Shown: one piece after another, positions 8,628 through 17,173 of the stretch
Layout: the number at the start of each line of letters is the position of its first letter
How positions within the stretch are numbered: the first letter of the stretch is position 1
From: Kytococcus schroeteri
Lineage (GTDB): Bacteria; Actinomycetota; Actinomycetes; Actinomycetales; Dermatophilaceae
Length of the DNA stretch: 64,000 nucleotides
Reading direction: 5' to 3'
NCBI RefSeq assembly: GCF_042433515.1
Contig: NZ_JBHLVH010000018.1
Location: 1 to 64,000, forward strand
Notes under the pieces: generated by a model
The model's database searches: none
Told to the model about the DNA's origin: nothing
Seen by the model: the letters and a program-made list of their open reading frames with translations, nothing else
Translations under genes and position numbers: made by a program

Positions 8628-9356
8628 ATGCATCGCGGCTGGCAGGGCGCCGTCCTGAAGGTCTACGGCGCCAAGGACTTCCGGGTCCGCGTGCTCGAGT
8701 CCACACAGGTCACCCCCACCTTCGTGCGGCTCCGGCTCGAAGGCGCCGAGCTGCTGCGGGCCGTGGAGTGGCACCCCACCATGTGGGTGCGGCTGTGGTT
8801 CACCGACGACCGCGGCAAGCCCCACCAGCGCGCCTACACGGTCATCGACCCGCAGGCCGACGGCACCTTCAGCATCGAGGTGCACGTGCACGACGGCGTG
8901 GCCGCCCGCACCTTGGCCGGCGCCGCACCGGGCCTGGAGCTCGAGGCCACCGTGCAGGGCACCGGCTTCCGCGCCCCCGACGGCGAGGTGGAGCACCTGC
9001 ACCTGGTGGGCGACGCGGCGAGCATCCCGGCGATCCGCACCGTGCTCGACGCGCTGCCCACCACACCGGCCACCGTCTGGCTCGAGGTGCAGGACGCCTC
9101 CGAGCAGCGCATCCACGTCACGTCACGGGTGGACGTGGAGGTGCACCGCCTGGAGCGCGGCACCGGCCGCCACCTGCCCGATGCCGTGACCTCCGCCGTG
9201 GCCGCCCGCCGGGAGGCCGGCCACGACCCGGCCGACGACTGGTTCTGGCTGGCCCCGGAGGCCGCCACCTGCCGCGAGCTGGGCAAGCACCTGCGCAAGG
9301 AGGTCGGCGTGCCCAAGGAGCGCGTGACGGCGCTGGCCTACTGGCGCGCCGCCTGA
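8628..9356 (+). CDS. siderophore-interacting FAD protein (ferric-siderophore reductase)
   Basis: This 242-residue protein is of the SIP/ViuB family in the ferredoxin-reductase-like superfamily. It has the flavin-binding RAYTV motif, the acidic/histidine stretch of the FAD domain (EVHVHD) and the LVGDAASIPAI nucleotide-domain motif. It reduces ferric siderophore in the cytosol to release iron. GGAGGAAG precedes the ATG at good spacing. Divergence from the siderophore operon across one iron box supports co-regulation, and it occupies the role of desF. No siderophore importer or binding lipoprotein lies in this window. Its last 19 bases overlap the end of the convergent TetR gene. Confidence 0.88.
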   Translation: MHRGWQGAVLKVYGAKDFRVRVLESTQVTPTFVRLRLEGAELLRAVEWHPTMWVRLWFTDDRGKPHQRAYTVIDPQADGTFSIEVHVHDGVAARTLAGAAPGLELEATVQGTGFRAPDGEVEHLHLVGDAASIPAIRTVLDALPTTPATVWLEVQDASEQRIHVTSRVDVEVHRLERGTGRHLPDAVTSAVAARREAGHDPADDWFWLAPEAATCRELGKHLRKEVGVPKERVTALAYWRAA

Positions 9357-9973
9357 GGGTCCGTCCACCCCAGCAGCGCGACGAGCTCGGCGACGGCGGC
9401 CCGGGACTCCTCGGGCGACCCGGGACCCGACCGCTCCCGCAGCACGAGCCCCTGGACCGTCGCCAGTGCGATGACCGCCTGCGCCCGCACCCCGCCCGAG
9501 GTGGATGCGGGCGGACCACCGACGGCCTCCCGGCTCTCGACGAGCCAGTCGGTCAGCCACGGTGGAGCCACCCCGTCGACCCAGATCGCGTCGTGGAGCC
9601 CCGGCCGCTCACGGGCGAACCACACGAGGTGCAGCAGGAAGGCCTCGGGGGTGGGGAGCCCGTCGAGGACCTCGAGCTCGTCGCCCAGCACCTGCACGGC
9701 GCGCCGCGTCACCTCCTCCCACAGGTCGGCCATGGACCCGATGGACTCGTAGAGGACCGGTTGGCTGAACCCGACCCGCGCCACCAGGGCCCGCGTCGTC
9801 ACCGCTGCGCGGCCGCCCTCGCACGCGAGCGCCGTCGCTGCGCTGACCGCGGCCTGCCACCGTTGCTGCCGCAGCTCCTCACGTCGCCTCGCCCTGCGCG
9901 CCGCCCGTGCCTTCTGCCCGCCCACCGGGCCAGCGTCGCACCACAGGCCGGCCCCACGCCGCGCGTCGTCCAC
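9338..9973 (-). CDS. TetR/AcrR-family transcriptional regulator
   Basis: This is a 211-residue repressor. A basic N-terminus of about 35 residues precedes the helix-turn-helix (AATALACEGGRAAVTTRALVAR then GFSQPVLYESIG, about 42-82), followed by an all-helical ligand domain. A GTG at 9973 opens the frame, and an internal start after the Arg-rich stretch is possible because no ribosome site is clear. It is convergent with the SIP gene and divergent from the membrane protein at 10265. The two large palindromes in that divergent gap are the obvious candidate operators. The ligand is unknown. Confidence 0.82.
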   Translation of the reverse strand: MDDARRGAGLWCDAGPVGGQKARAARRARRREELRQQRWQAAVSAATALACEGGRAAVTTRALVARVGFSQPVLYESIGSMADLWEEVTRRAVQVLGDELEVLDGLPTPEAFLLHLVWFARERPGLHDAIWVDGVAPPWLTDWLVESREAVGGPPASTSGGVRAQAVIALATVQGLVLRERSGPGSPEESRAAVAELVALLGWTDPQAARQ

Positions 9974-10085
9974 AGGCGGGGATGCACCGCGGCCGGCAGG
10001 GCGTCACACAGCTCCGCGCGGTGGCGGCGGCGGCCCGGGGCGACGGCGGCCCGGGGCGACGTCAGGGGTGACCCCATGGAGACGT

Positions 10086-10157
10086 GACCTATCGCGCGAT
10101 AGGTCGACCGAAACGCAGGCGGGCGACTGGGAATCGGTCGACCTATCAGCTGATAGG
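10086..10157. promoter_or_regulatory. twin palindromic operator
   Basis: A perfect 20-bp palindrome at 10086-10105 (core CCTATCGCGCGATAGG) and a perfect 16-bp palindrome at 10142-10157 (CCTATCAGCTGATAGG) share CCTATC-N4-GATAGG. Their centres are 54 bp apart, about five helical turns. The inner arms also pair with each other: GATAGGTCGACCGA at 10098-10111 is the reverse complement of 10134-10147. The block lies between the TetR gene and the gene at 10265. It is probably two cooperating repressor sites, with this TetR protein as the first candidate. Confidence 0.7.
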
Positions 10158-10264
10158 ACACCCCTCCCGCGAGGGCACTCCCACGCCCGGGGAGCCTCGG
10201 AGGTGCCACGATCCCGCCACGCACCGATTGGGGCCGGACCGGGCCGCGCACCTACCCTCTGCGG

Positions 10265-10969
10265 ATGCCGACCGACCCCGCCGCCGCGACGACGCGCGCC
10301 CGCCGCCTCGTCCTGGCCCTGGTGGCGGTGGCGCTGCTGCTCGGCGGCCTGGCGATGTGGCTGCAGCACGGAACGCACGCGGGTGACCCCGGAGCCACGC
10401 CGACCGAGCGGGCCACCGCCGAGCGCGACCCACTGCGCGAGCTGCCCGGCGTCCAGGAGGTGGAGGACCTGGGCCCGGACGCCACCCCGCGCGAGTGGGC
10501 CGACCACCGCCTGTGGACGCTCACCCCCTCGGCCGTCGACCACGCCGACCAGCTGGCTCCTCGCCTCGAGTACACCCCGGAGGACCCCACTGAGGACGCG
10601 ACCGGGAGCACCCGGAGCCGCCCGACCTCCACCGCCGGCGTGGTCTACGACATGCCCGCGGCCGACGCGCGACTCGTGGCCCACCAGCCGGCCGTGGACG
10701 GCGAGACGGTGGACTGGTGGCTCGACCTCGTGGGGCGGGCCCGCGACGTCGACCCCGCCGCCGAGGTGTCCTGCCAGGTCGAGGGCGACGCCACCTGCGC
10801 CGTACGGACCGCCGACCCCGACGGCGTCCGCGTGGCCCTGGCCACCGGCTTCCCCGACTTCGAGCGGTACCTCGCCGGCATCACCGACGAGCCCTCCCAC
10901 ACCGCCCTGGTCACGGTCAACGGCGATGCCGTGTGGCAGCGGTCCAGTCCTCCCGCAGTGCCTCGATGA
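10265..10969 (+). CDS. single-pass membrane-anchored protein of unknown function
   Basis: This 234-residue protein belongs to no family I recognise. A short basic N-terminus (TTRARR) precedes one membrane segment at about 14-33 (LVLALVAVALLLGGLAMWL). The rest is an acidic, Pro/Asp-rich domain outside the membrane, with a single pair of cysteines (SCQVEGDATCAV) about 50 residues before the C-terminus. There is no ribosome site before the ATG, so the transcript may be leaderless. It lies downstream of the twin palindromes and divergent from the TetR gene, so it may be that regulator's target. Its last 53 bases overlap the 3' end of convergent meaB. Confidence 0.6.
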   Translation: MPTDPAAATTRARRLVLALVAVALLLGGLAMWLQHGTHAGDPGATPTERATAERDPLRELPGVQEVEDLGPDATPREWADHRLWTLTPSAVDHADQLAPRLEYTPEDPTEDATGSTRSRPTSTAGVVYDMPAADARLVAHQPAVDGETVDWWLDLVGRARDVDPAAEVSCQVEGDATCAVRTADPDGVRVALATGFPDFERYLAGITDEPSHTALVTVNGDAVWQRSSPPAVPR

Positions 10970-11918
10970 CGCGCGCCGCCGCCTCGGTGGCGTCGAGCTC
11001 CCCGCGGGTGACCGCGCCCTCCCACGCGCCCCGGCCCTCCGCCACGGACGGCGTGGTCCGCGCGGCGGCACGCAGCTCGGCATCGACCATGGACCACATC
11101 CAGTCCCGCTGCTGGGCCGCCCGCCGCGTCTCCAGCCGCCCGGCCGAGACGAGCCCCTCCCGGTGGTCGAGCACGGCCTGCCACAGCTCGTCGAGCCCGT
11201 CGCCGGTGACCGCGGAGCAGGTGAGCACCACCGGGGTGTCCTCCGGTCGCATGAGGTGCAGCGCCTGCCGCAGGTCGCGGGCGGCCACGCGGGCCTCCGG
11301 GGCGTGGTCGCCGTCGGCCTTGTTGATGGCCACCACGTCGGCCATCTCGAGGATGCCCCGCTTGATGCCCTGCAGCTGGTCACCGCCGCGGGCCAGACCG
11401 AGCAGCAGGAAGGTGTCCACCATGCCGGCCACGGCCACCTCGGACTGCCCCACGCCCACGGTCTCCACGACCACCACGTCGTAGCCCGCGGCCTCCAGCA
11501 CGAGCATCGACTCGCGGGTGGCCCGGGCGACGCCGCCGAGGTGGTCGCCGGTGGGGCTGGGCCGCACGAACGCCTCGTCGCGGGCGGCCAGCGCCCCCAT
11601 CCGGGTCCGGTCGCCCAGGATGGAGCCGCCGGTGCGGGCGCTGGAGGGGTCCACCGCCACCACGCCCACGCGGTGCCCGGCGTCGATGAGGCGCTGCCCC
11701 AGGGCGTCGATGGTGGTGGACTTGCCCGCCCCGGGGATGCCCGAGATGCCCACGCGCACGGCGCCCCCCGTGGCCGGCGCGATGCGGCGCAGCAGCTCCT
11801 TGGCCGGCTCGCGGCGGTCCGGCCGCATCGACTCCACCAGCGTGATGGCGCGCGCGACGGCCCGGCGGTTGCCCGCCAGGACGCCCTCGGCCAGCGCCGC
11901 CGGGTCCACCGCCGTCAC
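10917..11918 (-). CDS. meaB: methylmalonyl-CoA mutase-associated GTPase MeaB
   Basis: This is a 333-residue G3E-family P-loop GTPase, the chaperone that gates cobalamin loading and protects methylmalonyl-CoA mutase. Visible motifs are the Walker A GIPGAGKST, VVAVDPSS (switch region), DVVVVETVGVGQSE (Walker B) and NKAD (guanine specificity). The GTG start at 11918 is placed 2 nt after the mutB stop, giving MTAVDPAALAEG. The longer upstream frame is a shadow of mutB. It is the third gene of the mutA-mutB-meaB operon, an arrangement usual in actinobacteria. Confidence 0.93.
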   Translation of the reverse strand: MTAVDPAALAEGVLAGNRRAVARAITLVESMRPDRREPAKELLRRIAPATGGAVRVGISGIPGAGKSTTIDALGQRLIDAGHRVGVVAVDPSSARTGGSILGDRTRMGALAARDEAFVRPSPTGDHLGGVARATRESMLVLEAAGYDVVVVETVGVGQSEVAVAGMVDTFLLLGLARGGDQLQGIKRGILEMADVVAINKADGDHAPEARVAARDLRQALHLMRPEDTPVVLTCSAVTGDGLDELWQAVLDHREGLVSAGRLETRRAAQQRDWMWSMVDAELRAAARTTPSVAEGRGAWEGAVTRGELDATEAAARVIEALREDWTAATRHRR

Positions 11919-11920
11919 GG

Positions 11921-14191
11921 TCAGGCGCCGGTGGGGTCGGTGGCGTGCCCGGCCTTGCGACGCAGCGTCCCGATGAGGTCCACCGCCGCCTTCGCGATGA
12001 CGGTGCCCGGCGGGTAGATCGCGTCCGCCCCGGCCTCGCGCAGCTCGGCGAAGTCCTGCTCGGGGATCACGCCACCGACCACGATGCACACGTCCTGGCC
12101 GTCGAGCGCGTCGAGCTCGGCCCGCAGCGCCGGCACGAGGGTGAGGTGCCCGGCCGCCAACGAGGACACGCCCACCACGTGCACGTCGGCCTCCACGGCC
12201 TGACGTGCCACCTCCTGCGGGGTCTGGAAGAGCGGGCCCACGTCCACGTCGAAGCCGAGGTCGGCGTACGCGGTGGCCACCACCTTCTGGCCGCGGTCGT
12301 GCCCGTCCTGGCCCATCTTGGCCACGAGGATGCGCGGGCGACGGCCGTCCTCCTCGGCGAAGGCCTCCACGGCCTCGCGGGCGGCGTCGATGGCGGCGTC
12401 GTCGCCGGCCTCCTTGCTGTACACACCGGAGATCGTACGGATCTGCGCGGTGTAGCGGCCGAAGACCTCCTCCATCGCGTCGCTCATCTCGCCCACGGTG
12501 GCGTGCGCCCGGGCGGCCTCGATGCACAGGGCCAGCAGGTTGCCGTCACCGCGTGCCCCCTCGGTGAGCGCGGTCAGCGCGGCCCGGCAGGCGTCCTCGT
12601 CGCGCTCGGCGCGCAGCCGCTGCAGCTTCTCCAGCTGCTCGGCGCGCACGCGGGCGTTGTCCACCTTGAGGATCTCGATGGGCTCGTCCTCGTCCACCGG
12701 GTAGAGGTTCACGCCCACCAGCGCCTGGCGGCCGGAGTCCAGTCGCGCCTGGGTGCGGGCGGCGGCCTCCTCGATGCGGAGCTTGGGCAGCCCGGCCTCG
12801 ATGGCCTGGGCCATGCCGCCGGCGGCCTCCACCTCCTGGATGTGCGCCCACGCCCGCTGCGCGAGGTCGTGGGTGAGCGTCTCGATGTACGCGCTGCCGC
12901 CCCACGGGTCCACGGTCTGGGTGGTGCCGGACTCCTGCTGCAGCAGCAGCTGGGTGTTGCGCGCGATGCGGGCGGAGAAGTCCGTGGGCAGCGCGATCGC
13001 CTCGTCCAGGGCATTGGTGTGCAGGCTCTGCGTGTGCCCCTGCGTGGCGGCCATGGCCTCGATGCAGGTACGCACCACGTTGTTGTAGACGTCCTGGGCG
13101 GTCAGCGACCAGCCGGAGGTCTGGCTGTGGGTGCGCAGCGACATCGACTTGGGGTTCCTCGGCTCGAACTGCCGCACCAGGCGCGCCCAGAGCAGCCGGG
13201 CCGCGCGGAGCTTGGCCACCTCCATCGAGAAGTTCATGCCGATGGCCCAGAAGAAGCTCAGGCGCGGCGCGAAGGTGTCGACGTCCAGCCCGGCCTCGAT
13301 GCCGGCGCGCAGGTACTCCACGCCGTCGGCCAGCGTGTACGCCAGCTCGAGGTCCTGCGTGGCCCCGGCCTCCTGGATGTGGTACCCGGAGATGGAGATC
13401 GAGTTGAACCGCGGCATGTGCGCACTGGTGTGGGCGAAGATGTCGCTGATGATCCGCATCGACGGCTCGGGCGGGTAGATGTAGGTGTTGCGGACCATGA
13501 ACTCCTTGAGGATGTCGTTCTGGATGGTCCCCGAGAGCTGGTCCTGGCTCACCCCCTGCTCCTCGGCCGCGACGACGTAGAGCGCCAGGATGGGCAGCAC
13601 CGCGCCGTTCATGGTCATGGACACGCTCATGCGGTCCAGCGGGATGCCGTCGAACAGCTGGCGCATGTCCAGGATGGAGTCGATGGCCACGCCGGCCATG
13701 CCCACGTCACCGGCCACGCGGGGGTGGTCGGAGTCGTAGCCGCGGTGGGTGGCCAGGTCGAAGGCCACCGAGAGGCCCTTCTGCCCGGCGGCCAGGTTGC
13801 GGCGGTAGAACGCGTTGGACTCCTGCGCGGTGGAGAAGCCGGCGTACTGGCGCACCGTCCACGGCTGGTTGACGTACATGGTGGGGTACGGGCCGCGCAG
13901 GTAGGGCGGGGCACCGGGCGCCGTGTCGAGGAAGTCCAGGCCGGCCAGGTCGGAGGCGTCGTACACCGGGGGCACGTCGATGCCCTCGGGCGTGGTCCAC
14001 GGGGCGCGCTCGGCACCAGTTCCGCACCGGTGCGGAACTCGACTGTCGAGATCGGCACCGGTGCGGTTCTCGCCGATGGCGCGCTCGGCGTCGGCCGGGG
14101 TCGCCGCCTCGGTGCGGCGCTCCGGGGCCGGCACGTCGTGGAACGCCGGGAAGCCCGCCGGCACGCCGGGCTGCTGGGTCGGGGCACTCAT
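11921..14191 (-). CDS. mutB: methylmalonyl-CoA mutase large (catalytic) subunit
   Basis: This 756-residue alpha subunit uses adenosylcobalamin to interconvert succinyl-CoA and (R)-methylmalonyl-CoA. The barrel carries the conserved TMYVNQPWTVRQYAGFSTAQESN region. The C-terminal cobalamin domain has the base-off DGHDRG histidine ligand and the downstream GVSSLAAGH and VVGGVIP motifs. The ATG overlaps the mutA stop as ATGA. An oddity lies at residues about 42-59 (NRTGADLDSRVPHRCGTG), just before the conserved WTTPEGI. This stretch is encoded by a cluster of near-perfect DNA palindromes and looks unlike the normal N-terminal linker. The rest of the protein is intact, so the enzyme is probably active. 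Confidence 0.95.
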   Translation of the reverse strand: MSAPTQQPGVPAGFPAFHDVPAPERRTEAATPADAERAIGENRTGADLDSRVPHRCGTGAERAPWTTPEGIDVPPVYDASDLAGLDFLDTAPGAPPYLRGPYPTMYVNQPWTVRQYAGFSTAQESNAFYRRNLAAGQKGLSVAFDLATHRGYDSDHPRVAGDVGMAGVAIDSILDMRQLFDGIPLDRMSVSMTMNGAVLPILALYVVAAEEQGVSQDQLSGTIQNDILKEFMVRNTYIYPPEPSMRIISDIFAHTSAHMPRFNSISISGYHIQEAGATQDLELAYTLADGVEYLRAGIEAGLDVDTFAPRLSFFWAIGMNFSMEVAKLRAARLLWARLVRQFEPRNPKSMSLRTHSQTSGWSLTAQDVYNNVVRTCIEAMAATQGHTQSLHTNALDEAIALPTDFSARIARNTQLLLQQESGTTQTVDPWGGSAYIETLTHDLAQRAWAHIQEVEAAGGMAQAIEAGLPKLRIEEAAARTQARLDSGRQALVGVNLYPVDEDEPIEILKVDNARVRAEQLEKLQRLRAERDEDACRAALTALTEGARGDGNLLALCIEAARAHATVGEMSDAMEEVFGRYTAQIRTISGVYSKEAGDDAAIDAAREAVEAFAEEDGRRPRILVAKMGQDGHDRGQKVVATAYADLGFDVDVGPLFQTPQEVARQAVEADVHVVGVSSLAAGHLTLVPALRAELDALDGQDVCIVVGGVIPEQDFAELREAGADAIYPPGTVIAKAAVDLIGTLRRKAGHATDPTGA
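14018..14064. repeat. palindrome cluster inside mutB
   Basis: Within 47 bp lie a perfect 22-bp palindrome (14018-14039, centre CCGG), a 13-bp dyad CTCGACTGTCGAG (14038-14050) and a second GCACCGGTGC palindrome (14055-14064). The core GCACCGGTGC occurs in both outer parts. The segment is in frame and encodes a non-conserved linker of mutB. It resembles a small palindromic element tolerated inside a gene. No further copy was noticed in this window. Confidence 0.6.
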
Positions 14192-16233
14192 CGGGAGACT
14201 CCCATCGCGTCGAGGAGCTGGGTGAGGAAGGCGATGACGTCGTCGCCGGTGGCCACCGACGAGTCCGCCGAGGGCAGCTCGGAGGCCTTGCCGGCCACCA
14301 CGACGCCCCCCACGCCCGCCCCACGGAGGGCGGCGGCCACGGCCTCGCCGTGCTCGGCGTTGGCGGCCGGCGCGGCGGCCACGACGGCCACCGGCGGCAC
14401 GCGCTGCTCGAAGGCGGCGTGCAGCGCGTCGGCCACGGCCGCGTCCAGGTCGTCGGCGGCGGGGTCCACCTCCACGGCCACCGGCACGATGCCGGCCACG
14501 CCGAGCACGTTGGCGGCGAAGGTCTCGCGCGGACCGAAGTCCTTGCGGGCCCCCACGCACACCAGCGCCACGGTGGGCCGCTCGGCCTCCAGGGCGGTGG
14601 CCGCGGTGCGGTCGCGGAGCATCTCGAAGGGCAGCGAGTCCCAGCTGCGCGGCAGGGCCAACTCGGCGGCGGCCTCCTGGCCGGTGGCAGCGTCGGTGCC
14701 CGTGGGGGCCACCGCCTCGGCGCGGGGAGTGCGCTGCAGCGGCACCTCGCCGGCCAGTGGGAACATCGAGACGCCGGTGAGGCCCAGCTCGCGGGTGGCC
14801 AGCCGGTCCAGACGCATCTGGTCCACGGCCACCACGTTCCTGCGCAGCAGGGCGCGCATACCGGCATCGGCCAGGCCGCCCCCGGACTCCAGGCCCTGGA
14901 CGTACCTCCAGGCCAGGTCCACGTAGTGGTCGGTGAGCGACTCCACGAACCACGCGCCACCGGCCGGGTCGGTCACCGCACCCACGTGGGCCTCGGCGGC
15001 CAACAGGGTCTGGGTGTTGCGGGCCACGCGGCGGCTGTGCGCGTCGGGCAGGCCGGCGGCGGTGTCGTAGGGCAGCACGGTGATCGCCTCGGCCCCGCCG
15101 GCGGCGGCGGCGAAGCACGCGATGGTGCCGCGCAGGATGTTCACGCTCGGGTCGTCGCGCGTGATGATGCGGCGGCCGGTGACGGCGTGCTGGCGGGCGG
15201 CGGCCACGGCCGGGTCGCGGTGCCAGTCGGCCCCCTCGGCGGTGGCCACCTGCTCGGCCACGTGCGCCCACAGCCGACGCAGGGCGCGCAGGCGGGCGAT
15301 GGTCTGGAACTGCTGCTGGGTGGCCGAGACGCGGAACTCGACGAGCCGGAAGGCGTCCCGGGCCGCGATGCCGGCGCCCACCAGCAGGCGCACGGTGGCG
15401 ATGCCGGTGGCCACCGCGGCGGCGAGCTCCTGCACGTTGGAGGCGCCCGCCTCGTGCCACGGCAGCGTGTCCACGGTGACCGCCCGCATCGGGGCCAGGT
15501 CGCGCCCCTCGGCGAGGTCGAGGGCGGCGCGCACCACGGCGAGGGAGTCCTCGTCCAGCGTCACCGGGCCCTCGTGCCCCTCCACCGCGGCGTGGCCCAC
15601 CGGGTCGAGACCGAAGGAGCCCTGTGCCGAGGCCTCGGGGGCCTGGGTGAGCACCTCGCGGCCGGCGAGGAGGTCGGCGAGCGCCCGCGCCCCGGCGATG
15701 GAGGCGTGGCGGTCGGGGGCGGCCAGCGAGACCGGCGCGAGGTCGGTGAGCACCGGCTCCAGCGCGGTGGCCAGCTGCTCGGGCGCGATGCCGGTGCGCC
15801 CCACCACGAGGTGCACCGAGCTCACGCCGTGCTCGAGATCGGCCGCCACCTGCTCGGCAGTGCGGGCGGCGTCGGGGTCGTCGAAGGCCTGGCGCACGTC
15901 CCACGGCAGCTCGGCCGGTCGCACGGACCCGCCCCGGGTGAAGGGGAACTCGCCCGGCGCCTCCAGCGGCACCGACGGGGAGCTCGCGCCGGTGTAGAGC
16001 GGCTCCACGCGGTAGTCGTCCAGGGTGCGGGTGCGCAGCGAGTCGACCGCGTCCTCGACGCTCAACTGGCGCCCCTCGCCGCGCGGCTTGTTGACGACGG
16101 CGGCGGCGCTGGCCTCCCAGGACTCCACGGAGCGGGCGTCGAAGCCCTCCATGAGGTCGATGTGGGCCTCCCCCACGTCCGCGGGGGGCGCCTCGGGCGT
16201 CGCCTCGGTGGCGGCGGCGGACGGCTCGTTCAT
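14188..16233 (-). CDS. mutA: methylmalonyl-CoA mutase small subunit
   Basis: This 681-residue beta subunit is a paralogue of MutB that forms the heterodimer. It keeps the barrel (FPFTRGG, RRIITRDDPSVNILRGT, DPAGGAWFVESLT) and a cobalamin-fold C-terminus. It lacks the DxHxxG histidine ligand, as expected for the non-catalytic subunit. GAGAGG stands before the ATG at 16233. It is first of the three-gene operon. A TATCCT element at 16263-16268 is a plausible -10 box. Acidic, Ala-rich residues at the N-terminus are typical of actinobacterial MutA. Confidence 0.93.
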   Translation of the reverse strand: MNEPSAAATEATPEAPPADVGEAHIDLMEGFDARSVESWEASAAAVVNKPRGEGRQLSVEDAVDSLRTRTLDDYRVEPLYTGASSPSVPLEAPGEFPFTRGGSVRPAELPWDVRQAFDDPDAARTAEQVAADLEHGVSSVHLVVGRTGIAPEQLATALEPVLTDLAPVSLAAPDRHASIAGARALADLLAGREVLTQAPEASAQGSFGLDPVGHAAVEGHEGPVTLDEDSLAVVRAALDLAEGRDLAPMRAVTVDTLPWHEAGASNVQELAAAVATGIATVRLLVGAGIAARDAFRLVEFRVSATQQQFQTIARLRALRRLWAHVAEQVATAEGADWHRDPAVAAARQHAVTGRRIITRDDPSVNILRGTIACFAAAAGGAEAITVLPYDTAAGLPDAHSRRVARNTQTLLAAEAHVGAVTDPAGGAWFVESLTDHYVDLAWRYVQGLESGGGLADAGMRALLRRNVVAVDQMRLDRLATRELGLTGVSMFPLAGEVPLQRTPRAEAVAPTGTDAATGQEAAAELALPRSWDSLPFEMLRDRTAATALEAERPTVALVCVGARKDFGPRETFAANVLGVAGIVPVAVEVDPAADDLDAAVADALHAAFEQRVPPVAVVAAAPAANAEHGEAVAAALRGAGVGGVVVAGKASELPSADSSVATGDDVIAFLTQLLDAMGVSR

Positions 16234-16262
16234 GGCACCTCTCTTCACCAGGGGACGGGCAC

Positions 16263-16268
16263 AGGATA
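16263..16268 (-). promoter_or_regulatory. candidate -10 box of mutA-mutB-meaB
   Basis: TATCCT on the minus strand lies 30 bp upstream of the mutA ATG in the 97-bp gap to the GntR gene. No clear -35 element was seen, so this is a weak call from position and sequence only. Confidence 0.3.
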
Positions 16269-16330
16269 GTGACCTGCGCCACGCCCGCTGCACGCGGTGC
16301 CGCGGACCGGCGACCGGGCCCCCGTGGCGG

Positions 16331-17032
16331 TCAGCCCAGGCCCTCGAGGAGCTCGGCCTCGGCGGCCAGCAGGTAGGAGCGCATGTCCCCGGCCGCCTGC
16401 TCCCAGGCGCCGTCGCGCATCGTCTCGGCCAGGCTCCGGTTGGTCTCCACGAAGTGGGCGTGGAGCGCACCAGGCAGGTCGAGGGAGCGGAAGGCCAGGC
16501 GGGCGTGCGCCAGGAGGGGGGCCGCGGCCGCATCGAGCACCGCCGAGCCACCCAGGCGCACCACGGCGGCGTGGAAGTCCATGTTGAGGTCGCCCACCAA
16601 GCGCCACTCCTGGCGCTCCGCGGCGTGGAGGGCACGGGCGGTCACGTCGAGCACCTCGGCCGCGACGCCGGGCCCGCTGAGGGCATGGGTGCGGGCCTGC
16701 TCGTGCAGCACGCCGCACTCCAGGATGCGGCGGGCGGTGTAGAGGCGGCGCACGTCCTCGGCGGTGGGGGCGGCCACGAACACGCCACGGTTGGGCTCGT
16801 GGCGCACCAGGCCGTCGCCGGCCAGCTCGCGGAAGCCCTCGCGCAGGGTGTTGCGGGAGACCCCCAGCCGGCCGGCCATGTCCAGCTCCCGGAGATGCTC
16901 GCCGGGCCCGATCTCGCCGGCCGTGATCATGGCGCGCACCGCGGCGGCCACCCTCCGGCGGGCGGGCACGGAGGCGTCGGACCTGGCGAGGGACGCTCGG
17001 GGGCTCAGGGATTGCGCGGTCATCGCCTGCAT
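16331..17032 (-). CDS. GntR-family (FadR/FCD) transcriptional regulator
   Basis: This is a 233-residue repressor. The winged helix spans about residues 25-90 (ITAGEIGPGEHLRE, then RLGVSRNTLREGFRELAGDGLV). The FCD all-helical effector domain follows, with the metal-binding D/H pattern (NMDFHAAVV). The ATG at 17032 is used, and an internal ATG three codons later is equally possible. It is divergent from the transporter-pxp operon across a gap containing a 17-bp perfect dyad. That makes it the likely local regulator, with 5-oxoproline or a related organic acid as possible effector. Confidence 0.88.
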   Translation of the reverse strand: MQAMTAQSLSPRASLARSDASVPARRRVAAAVRAMITAGEIGPGEHLRELDMAGRLGVSRNTLREGFRELAGDGLVRHEPNRGVFVAAPTAEDVRRLYTARRILECGVLHEQARTHALSGPGVAAEVLDVTARALHAAERQEWRLVGDLNMDFHAAVVRLGGSAVLDAAAAPLLAHARLAFRSLDLPGALHAHFVETNRSLAETMRDGAWEQAAGDMRSYLLAAEAELLEGLG

Positions 17033-17156
17033 TCTGCCCTCCTGGGACGGGGACCGCCTCCGGGCCCCGCGGGAGGACGGACGAGCCGCGACGGGGGCGC
17101 CCCATCGGTCAAGGGAGCGTCACGGTTGGGTCACGATCGCCCCGGACCACCTGCAC

Positions 17157-17173
17157 GCATTGTTCAACAATGC
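17157..17173. promoter_or_regulatory. GntR-type operator (17-bp dyad)
   Basis: GCATTGTTCAACAATGC is a perfect inverted repeat around C17165, ending 14 bp before the transporter ATG at 17188. Its ATTGTTCAACAAT core recurs with one mismatch at 61680-61692. A repressor here would block the transporter-pxp promoter. The ATG at 17170 falls inside the dyad, which argues for the start at 17188. Confidence 0.72.

Noticed and set aside
14018..14064. Palindrome in mutB as a terminator or operator
   Set aside because: It is deep inside a coding region, transcribed with mutB, and not near any start or stop. A tolerated repeat is more likely.
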